This document shows, in pieces, positions 55,770 to 64,000 of a stretch of 64,000 bases of DNA (position 1 is its first letter; each line of letters begins with the position of its first letter). A model generated the notes under the pieces. It was not told the origin of the DNA. It searched no databases and was given only the letters and a program-made list of their open reading frames with translations. A program made the position numbers and the translations under genes. The stretch is from Daphnia carinata (lineage: Eukaryota > Arthropoda > Branchiopoda > Diplostraca > Daphniidae), in assembly GCF_022539665.2 (NCBI RefSeq), contig NC_081340.1, positions 2,170,001 to 2,234,000 on the forward strand, in the 5' to 3' direction.

Positions 55770-58700
55770 TTATTCTCCGTCAATGGCCGAATCGAGCGAA
55801 TGGCGACTGCTGACTACGCCCTTACCCTTAAGAGCGTATTGGCCGCTATGGCCGCCACTCTTCTGCGCCACGAAGGCTCCTCCTGTCAATCGATCGGAAG
55901 AAGAAGAACAGCCGTTAGTTAACGCGCTCTCGTTGCCACAATACTCGTCGTCCTCCTCTTCCTGGATGAGGGCCGGCATGTAAGAGCCGGACAGGAGCAT
56001 CGACGAGTGATTGGAACAATCGCTGATGCCGCTGTCGCTCCGATCGGCGTAATAGGCCCGTCGCGGCGAGCTATTGACGTTGATCGTAGCCGGCGGGCTT
56101 CTGTCCGGCAATTCAATGGCCGGACCGGTAGCGGGAAGACTGGGACTGCGGCTGCGAGCGATGCCGGGAGTGGAGCCGGACGATTGACAAGGGTGAGTCA
56201 CGACAGGTAAACTGGGGCTACGGATGCGGGTTACGGGGTCGGCGCCATTGGTGGGCGCCGTCAGCGAACTGGTGGCCACCATTCGAGAACTGGAACCGCT
56301 GCTAAAGACCGAGCCTTGTTCTTCCTCGCACAGCGAGTCCATTCGAGACGAACGCCGGCCAGTCGATGACGACGACGAATTGCGTCGCGAAGACGACAAG
56401 CTGGCCATACGGCCCAAAGCTCGGATGGCAGTTCCAGTTTTCTATCATTCCAAACCGCAAACACGGGCGAGAGAGGGGGGGGGGGGGATGATGGACATGC
56501 AAAACACAGACACACAAAAATAAAAGGTATGCGTTTTAAAATTGTAAAGGGATCGTGCAGATTGAATGTTCAAACATGCAAATTAGCAAGACAAACACAC
56601 GACTCGAGAAAACGCGTTCAAATTAGAAGAAAAGAAAAGGAAAAAAAAAAAAAAAAAAAATGCGAGTTGGATTTTTACCTGCCACTTGCGGCGGATGATG
56701 AACTTTTTGAGCCGGTCCGTTGGCAATTTGACGGAATTCATGGCGTCTTTAGCCTGGGCCAGCCACTTGTGTTGAAGGCAAGCCTCGGCCGACAGTCGGA
56801 GTCTAATAAACGATAAAGGTTAACTCATTTGCATATTTTAATTTCACGACATTGTGGGTCGTCGTACTCTGGCCGTTTGACGAGCAACGAGGAAATGAAA
56901 TCCTTGGCATCCGACGAGATGGCGGCGAAGGCATCGTCGTCGAAATCGTAGTCGCTAGACGTGATGTTGGCAAAAGTGTCGGCGTCGTTGTCGCCCATGA
57001 ACGGAGACAATCCCGACAATCTTTTCATTTCATTTAAAAAAAAAAGAAGAGGAAATCACTTTGCCAATCGTATTTGAATAATTAAAAATGCAAAGTTTCA
57101 AATTTACAGGACGTAGCAGACGACTCCGAGGGACCACATGTCAGTGGAGCATCCGATGGGCTCGTAGCTGACAATTTCCGGAGCGATAAACTCCGGCGTG
57201 CCAAACAAGACACGAACGGGCGTGTCGGGGTCCAACTGACGGGCCAGACCGAAATCGATGAGTTTGATTCGATGCGAATTGGGGCTTTGGCACAGAATGT
57301 TTTCCGGCTGTTCAAACGATCATTTGGAATCAATTGATGAAATGGAGAAATGATACATTTTGTTTGTTTTTTTCGAAATACCTTGAGGTCCAGATGGACG
57401 ATGCTCTTCGAATGCATGTAACCGACCCCTTCGCATATTTGTCGCATAAACAGAATGCAATCCCTTTCGGTCAGAGTGAAATCGTCGGCCACGACGCGTT
57501 CAAACAATTCCCCGCCGGAAATGCTGCGATAAAAACGGGAAATCGATCAATTAAAAAAAAAAAACGAACGAAAACGAAAGAAAGAAGTTTTTTACTATTC
57601 GGTGACGAGGATGATCTCTTTGGGGCAATCGTAGGCGGCCGCCAGTTGTAAAAGTTTCGGATGCCTCAACTTGTTCATGATGGCCACCTCCTGGTAAACT
57701 TTCTCGCGGTCCGCCGCTTTGATGCATCGGACGTATTTGGCCGCCCTGAGAGCGCCGCTGGCCCGGTCCACCAGCCGGTAAACGACGCCGAAACGGCCTT
57801 TGCCTACCTCTTCGTGAACCGTGTACTTTTCCTAATTCAACACAAATGATTATTATTATTATTATTATTATTTTTTTTTTTTTTAAAGAGAAAAACAAAA
57901 GAACGTCGTTCGTATACCAGAAAGTGGGGTTCACCCGGCTGCACTGTGACGTGACAGTGTTCGAATTGGGGAGCGTGAGAGTCGTCGTCATCGTCTCGGT
58001 CGTAATCGCGCGGGTCGTCTGGTTGGCCGACGATTATCTGATGGTCTTTCTCTTCGCGGTCGATGACGACGGCCTTGTCTCGCCTCTCAACGACCGACGG
58101 CGGCAAGAAGAGGAGCGGATCCGACGGGCAACTGGGCTCGCTGCTGCCGTGAATGTTTTTGGCCCGAACGCGGAACTGGTAGGTCCGTTGGGGCGCCAGG
58201 CCGTGAATCACGTACGAGGTCGAGTTGCACCTGTGTCGTTTAGCCGTTGTTGTTGTTGTAGGTAAACAAAAAAAAAACAAAAAAAAAAAAAAATAAATAA
58301 TCATTAAAAAGAATAAGGGAAACATACAAATTGGATTTTCTTTTTGGCTAGTTTAAGCAGAACAAAAGAACAACGTTGTTACAAACTATGCAAATGTGCT
58401 GTGTCGACCATCGTTCTTCAACCGATTTCGTCTACAGTCATCAACATTCTCGAATTTTACTTTGAACGAATATGGCAATTCTTAGAAAAAAACCCTGATC
58501 GGTTTTCAAGTTGGTTTTATTCAAAAAAAAAAATAAACTAACGAAACTCAATTTTCCATATTCTTTTATGGAAGAAGATTCGAAAGGTAATATTTCTTCT
58601 TCTTTGTTTTTCAGAAAAAGAAATGATGTTTTTTTTTTTTTTTTTATTGATTTAAAAGTATTAATTACTCTGAGGTGAGGACTCGCCACGGCTGGCCAGT

Positions 58701-60648
58701 TTCGCCGATTTCCACCAGGTAGCCGGTGATGACGGAGCCGCCGTCGTAGACGGAGCCGTACCACGTCAGCGTCAGACTGTCGGCTTTGACTTCGCAGATG
58801 GTCGGCTTGCCACCCGGATCCGGCGGTCCTGTTTTGTTTGTTTTGTGCAAACACGAAAACAATGAAAAAAAAGAAAGGAAAAATCAATTCAGATAACAAC
58901 CAAAAGCAACTGGCAATCTAAGGCGGATGTGAATCGACATAATTTGTTATGCAAATGCCTGCTGCACACGCTGCTGCACTGATCACCCGCATCCCTTCAA
59001 CGGCCAGCGACGCGTAGTGGCAGTCCATGCCGAACGTGTTCTCCGCCATGACGATGTACTTGCCGCTGTCGTCGGCCGTGATTTTGTGCAAACTCAGCGT
59101 CGCCACTCCGTCCACTTGTCGCATTTCCACCCGATCGCTCTCCACAAGTTCTTTGCCCTAATTCAAATCAATGAAAAACAAAACAAAAACAAATGATCGC
59201 TCATTAACGATTTGGCCGTGATGAATTGGACTGAGCACATGCAGGTCGGGCTACAACGTGCATAAATTAAAAACAAATAGACGCAAAGGGAAAGGGAGGG
59301 ACGGAGCGTGAGAAAAGCAAATCGAACACACGCGCATAACGAGGGCAAATCAAAATGAAATAAAGAAGAGCTTTTGAATAAGAGGCAAATGTTAGGTACC
59401 CCTTTGAGCCAACGGACTGTGGGCTCTGGCCGGCCGATAATCAGGGCTTCGAGGAGGACGGTAGAGCCGACGAGCGTCGAGACGCTGACGGGTCCTTTGA
59501 CGATCTGCGCCGCCACCTGGAACGGATTGTCCAGCTCGTCGTTAAGTTTACTGTGGTCCGACTCGTACGTCAAATCCTCTTTGCTGGTAGAACTGAACAC
59601 GTCCTCGTCGTCGCGATAGTCGGCCACTCGGTCGTCCATGACGTTCAGCATTTTATTATTATTATCTTCTTCTTCTTCTTCTTCTTCATCGTTGTGCGTT
59701 CGAATGGAGGCCGTGTTGGCGCTCGAGTAGGCCAAGGTCGTCGACGCCTCTGCCGACGTCTCGCTAATTGAGGCGATAAAATGCGTAACAAAAAGAGAAC
59801 TTCAAAAATGGGGAGGAGGAGGACGCAAATTCATTAGAAGAAAAAGAAAGACGAATGAAATTCTCGGCGTTCCCGTGCCGTTAGTTCTTGAGTCTCTATT
59901 GTTTCACTTCTAATAATAAGGGCGTTTTTTTTATGCAAGAGAGTAGAGAAAACTTACGCGAAGAGTTTGTCGGTGGGCTCGCTGACGATGAGACGACACC
60001 AAGACTCGGCGTCTCCGTGACGGTTGTAAGCCTCGCAAAAATAGACGCCGCTGTCGTGAGTAAAAGCGTCGGCCAGTCGCAGGCCGTAACGGCCCTTGCC
60101 GTAGTCGATGTGCCGGAATTCCGGGCAGTCGACCAAAATCACGTCATTCTGCACCCAGACGACCTTCAACGGTGGCGTACCTGTCAGTTTGCACAAATAA
60201 ACGTCCAATCATTTATTCACCGCCTCATCACGTCCTTTGATGTCACACACACACACACACACGAGTTTCAATTTTTCAGGCCTCTTCTTCTTCTTCTTAA
60301 AAAACAAAACAAAACTAACCTGTAATGGCGACTTGCAATTCGACGGCATCACCTTCGTTCACTCGCATCCGACTGGGCAATTGTTGAACGAACGAAACGG
60401 GCTGTTGATTGGACGCTTTGGTCTTTGCAGCCACGCCATCGCCACTCGATCCGTCCATGTCCGACGTGGCGTGATATCTGCACGAGTTGGACAGAGCGAC
60501 AAAACACACAGAAAGAAGAAGGGAGGGATGGGGAGGGTGGGCAAAGGATAAAATAAAAAGTCACCCAAAAAAAAAAAAAAAAAAAAAAGAGTTATGCGTA
60601 TGTCACTTGTTTCATTGGCGCGACCCGATGACGACACAAATAAAAGAG

Positions 60649-60682
<34 letters not shown>

Positions 60683-62431
60683 CTGTGGGACATATTTCGG
60701 ACGATTGTTCGGGATATCTTTTTTTTTTTTTTAGAATATCTGGTGATAAAAAAAAAAAAAAAAAAAAAAAAAGAAAGGAGGAGGAGGGGAATAAAAACGG
60801 CGGGAAATGATGGGAGGAAATAAAAAAAAAAAAAAAAGGGGGAAGCGAATATAACGGACGATTTGTGTGTAATCATCGACGAAAGTGATAAAAAAGGAAA
60901 AAAAAATGTGAAATGTTTAATTGCGCAAAGTTGAAGTGACCTCGCCCGTAGCGAACGTTAAAACTAAAAAAGGTAACATTTTTTTTTTTTTTTTTTTTTC
61001 GTCTGAGAAATTACAGACGAATAAAAGAAAATGGATAATGCCCGCAGAAAATCTCTTCCTCGTACGTTTGTGCCATTTTTTATTGGTTGGCTTTTAAATT
61101 TGAACTCTGTGCGATTCTTTTTTATTATTTTAATTTTTCTTTTTTTTTATAGATCGTCATTTGCGGCTAGTTAAAGAAAATTGACAATTTTCAACGTCCT
61201 CTTTCTTTTCTTAATTGCCACCGAGAAATGCGACCACAAATATCCTCTTCGATGGGACTTGTTTTATTTTCAAATAACGCCCCCCCCCTCCCTTTGCATA
61301 TTTTATCGGGAAATAGTTAACGAGGATTGCGCTTTCTTCAAAATCATTTGGTGCTAATAAAAAAAAAATATATGAAAAGGAGCCCCTCGATTTGTTAAAT
61401 TTTTTTTTTTTTTTTTTTTTTATGGTTAAGATGCGATGATTGTTATTAATTTTCGAAAGTATGTTACCGTCCGCCGCCAGAGCGCGGAGTGGATGAGCCG
61501 CGGAGATACGAGGAGCTCGACATGGCCAGAGACCTGGCCGCCAATCGGGCGGCGCTCGATCCGCTCAGCGGCGAATAGTAAGCGCCTCTACCGGCCGACG
61601 CGGCCGATCCGGAGCGGATGAATCCGCTGGAACGACTGCCGCTCGATCGGCTAAGGATGTCCAGTCGGGCGTTGGCCTGGATTCGCCCTAATTCGTTCTC
61701 CACCGTGATCCGGTACAATCCGGCATCCTGAAAGCCAAGTTCACACACGACACAAAAAAAGAAACGGACGTTTGACAATTGACGTGAAAAAAAAAAAAAA
61801 TAAACAAAATAAAAAGGGGCAGGCATTTCTTTTCGCGTGTGTGTACGTGAACGAGAAATCCAGAACGGAAACGGGTGTCTCATTGGCGTACAAACCGCAA
61901 CATTGATCAATTGAGTCCGGATATTCCGCCATAGAAATGAAACGAAATGAGTACGAATGTGAAACCCAAAGCCTCGTAACGAAATGTGCTATGTCTGTTA
62001 CGTGATTTTCTCTTGAACGTAATGACGTCATCAGTAAACAAAATATATAGGACAAGGTTAAAAGGCTAATTAAGAAAGAGTTGAGCTTTTTTTTTTTTTG
62101 TGAAAAAAGGGAAACAGAACCCCGTCATTTCCGAGAAATTGACAATTTTCGAAAGACAATTGCGTAAAATCGATTGAAATTTGAAAACGTACCTCGCTAG
62201 TCACGTTGCGGATCTCGAGGACGCGGACGTCATCTTTCTCCTCGAACCGGACCCGACCGGCCGGCAGGATGCTCTCGGGTTTGATGGAGATGTTGTCCCT
62301 GTCCCAGGTGACGCGCGGCGACGGATTGCCGCCGACGTTGCACTGGAAGCGGACCGTTTCGCCCGGCTCGGCGATTTTGTTGTGCGGGACCGAATAGAAT
62401 TTCGGCGGGACTTTGCGCACTCGGCTCTTCT

Positions 62432-62462
<31 letters not shown>

Positions 62463-62472
62463 AGTCGCTGCT

Positions 62473-62512
<40 letters not shown>

Positions 62513-63325
62513 GAAGAAAAAAAAAAAATGAAGGTGGAATGAAAGGAATTGATTGTTTCATATTTTTTTAATTACTGGAATTGATGGGCGAGAGGGAACG
62601 GAGCGTGCGCGAAGGTGTCGTTCTGGGCGTGGTGCGCGGAGTGGCGCGCGCCGACACGGTGCCGGCCGGTCGCGAGTCCAGCTGAACCATCAGGTCGTTC
62701 TCCTTATCGTCAGCCACTGTTTGAAATACAGAAAACGTGTAACAATTTGAAATGAAAAGAATTGATTCACGGCCGATGCCATTCACATTTATCAGATGCA
62801 AATGAAACGATCTTTCTGAATTTCCATTAAAACCCTATTCATTTGCCAAACGGAGGCTGATGATAATATCACGTAAATAAAAACAAAAAAAAAAATAAAA
62901 TAAAAGGAAATTACCATCGACGATGAGGCAGGCGGATGTCGAATCGCTGCCCAGTTGGTTGTAGGCCACGCACGTGTATTCGCCTTCGTCTTCCGGGTAG
63001 ACGCGCCGGATGGACAGCCTTACGACGCCCTCTTCAGCCTTCACCTCCGTCGAGAAATCTTTGCACAAACGCAGCAGCTGTGCGCGTAATACAATCAACG
63101 AATGTTTTTCATTAGTTCATTTCACTTCATTTAAATTTTGAAAAAAAAAAAAAAAAAAAAAAAAAAAAGGACAATTACTTTGCCGCTTCTGAGCCAGTTG
63201 ATTTGAAGCGAATCGGCTGTTTCAGGCTGGCCGTTGAAGCGACATTCGAAGGTGACGGTATCACCGTCGCAACAGCGCAAGTGTCTCAATGGCTGGACGA
63301 CGGTTGGCGCCGAAAGGACGCGGCT
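55770..63325 (-). CDS. Strn-Mlck-like: Stretchin-MLCK-like Ig/FnIII/myosin light chain kinase (C-terminal part)
   Basis: About thirteen exons on the minus strand, C-terminus at 55770; the N-terminus lies beyond the window. Ig-type repeats occur at about 63325-62914 (FECRFNGQPE ... DEGEYTCVAYNQLGSD), 62473-62193 (FQCNVGGNPSPRVTWD) with 61729 on (DAGLYRITVENELG), 60479-59956 (WVQNDVILVD ... SGVYFCEAYNRHG), and 59535-58918 (LLEALIIGRPEPTVRWLKG ... DSGKYIVMAENTFG). An FnIII domain (about 58830-58100) has GPPDPGGKP and YQFRVRAKNIHG. The kinase follows: VGKGRFGVV, AAKYV, VHLDLKPEN, LIDFGLAR, FGTPEFIAPE. Directly after is a calmodulin-binding stretch (RRKWQKTGTAIRALGRM) like those of myosin light chain kinases. 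The Ser-rich tail ends SLDSAIDGE. It should phosphorylate myosin regulatory light chain in muscle under Ca2+/calmodulin. Confidence 0.88.
60480..61466. other. Long intron with mononucleotide runs
   Basis: Largest visible intron of the MLCK-like gene. It carries eight or more A or T runs of 13-25 nt and a C9 run (61281-61289). No exon or RNA gene recognised. Confidence 0.6.
62420..62463 (-). repeat. CAA/CAG repeat coding poly-Gln
   Basis: Within the MLCK-like gene, a mixed CAA/CAG tract gives about 11 glutamines before KSRVRKVPPKFYSVP, at the boundary of an Ig repeat. A T run of about 37 nt in the adjacent intron precedes the acceptor on the minus strand as poly-A. Confidence 0.75.
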
Positions 63326-64000
63326 AAAAATGCATGGATAAATGAGTATGGAATTTAAAAAAACAAAAAACAAAAAAAACAAACAAAAACAATGGATGGC
63401 AGACACGCGCATGTGCGCATGACGTCACTCTAAAGGCGATGATGATTCAGAGCAACAAGCCAATTAGATCGATGATGATGATAAACATTTATAAAAAAAA
63501 AAAAAGAAATTAAGTGACACTATCGCCCGGTGGATATAGCGGAACGAATCGCTAGAAAACTAGCCAATATAAAAATCCCCCCCCCCCCACCACCACCACC
63601 ACCATGTCTGGTGTTATGCAAATGAGAGCGACTCACGCATAGTTAACAGAGTTTCTCTATTCTTCTTCATTTTTTTTTTTTTTTTTTTTTTTGCTCTGTT
63701 CGAACGAATGCCAAGAGAATGAAAAAAAAAAGACGTGGAAGATGCTAAAAAACTTTCCCTTTTCTGGAGTATAGCCTATTATAGAATTTCTCAAGACACA
63801 CACACACACACACACAGACATACACAATGTTATAGACGTTGCCTACATTTCTCAGCATCCAATTGACGGTGTGTCTCGATTCCGAGAAAATAATAATAAA
63901 ATATTTTTAAAAAAAACGAAGAGGAAAACTCGACACCCAATACAAGAGAAAGAGGGAGAGAAAAGAAAAACGTTCCAAGGTTGCCGATGCATTGAGCGAT
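63326..64000. other. Intronic or 5' sequence of the MLCK-like gene
   Basis: No further exon recognised. It contains (CA)n at about 63797-63814, C10 with a CCA repeat at about 63577-63603, and a T run at 63670-63692. Confidence 0.5.

Noticed and set aside
57846-58265. Plus-strand frame of 139 codons and similar plus-strand frames from 55.5 to 63 kb
   Set aside because: They are antisense to GC-rich exons of the MLCK-like gene and begin or end in mononucleotide runs.

Overview
The window looks like nuclear DNA of a small crustacean, most likely a water flea (Daphnia or a close cladoceran). This is an inference. It rests on very compact genes with introns mostly 50-80 bp, an arthropod-type (CCTAA)n/(TTAGG)n telomere-like block, a clade-specific-looking tandem family of secreted proteins, and gene families (CYP3-clan P450, ABCG1/4-like transporters, HARBI1-like nucleases, 2OG-Fe(II) oxygenases) that are expanded in such genomes. 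No bacterial, organellar or viral genes were seen.

Layout. 1-7 kb (minus strand): a gene joining C2H2 zinc fingers to the BRWD/PHIP-type cryptic Tudor region (cut by the left edge), an intronless coiled-coil protein, and a THAP plus C2H2 zinc-finger gene that shares a finger/'YLKT' module with the first. 8-9.5 kb: a HARBI1-like nuclease. 9.8-15.2 kb: a DIPK1/FAM69-like secretory-pathway kinase-fold protein (minus), a short TBRG1/INO80E-like coiled-coil protein (plus), and a DDX43-like KH/DEAD-box RNA helicase with two KH regions (minus). 16.8-26 kb: a tandem array of small two-exon secreted-protein genes and broken copies; the five duplicated copies and one exon-1 relic share a promoter element. 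23-28 kb: intron-containing tRNA-Arg(UCU) genes and a tRNA-Cys. 28-29.4 kb: AT-rich DNA, then an interstitial telomeric repeat directly before a complete UMP synthase gene (29.7-31.4 kb). 33-34 kb: a broken 2OG-Fe(II) oxygenase. 35.4-37.7 kb: a complete 12-exon cytochrome P450.

39-43.1 kb is an inverted duplication with arms of about 1.7 kb or more. Each arm carries a hairpin-rich, strongly conserved segment of about 320 nt ending near a polyadenylation signal, and a tRNA-like A-box/B-box module near the centre. 44-46.5 kb: a GH30 glucocerebrosidase (minus). 47.4-53.6 kb: two convergent ABCG half-transporters. 55.8 kb to the right edge: the C-terminal part of a Stretchin-MLCK-like giant Ig/FnIII/kinase muscle protein (minus), whose introns are unusually full of long mononucleotide runs.

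The genes do not form one pathway; this is an ordinary gene-dense arthropod region. The places most worth follow-up are the C2H2-BRWD fusion, the secreted-protein array with its shared promoter, and the inverted duplication with the candidate structured RNA.
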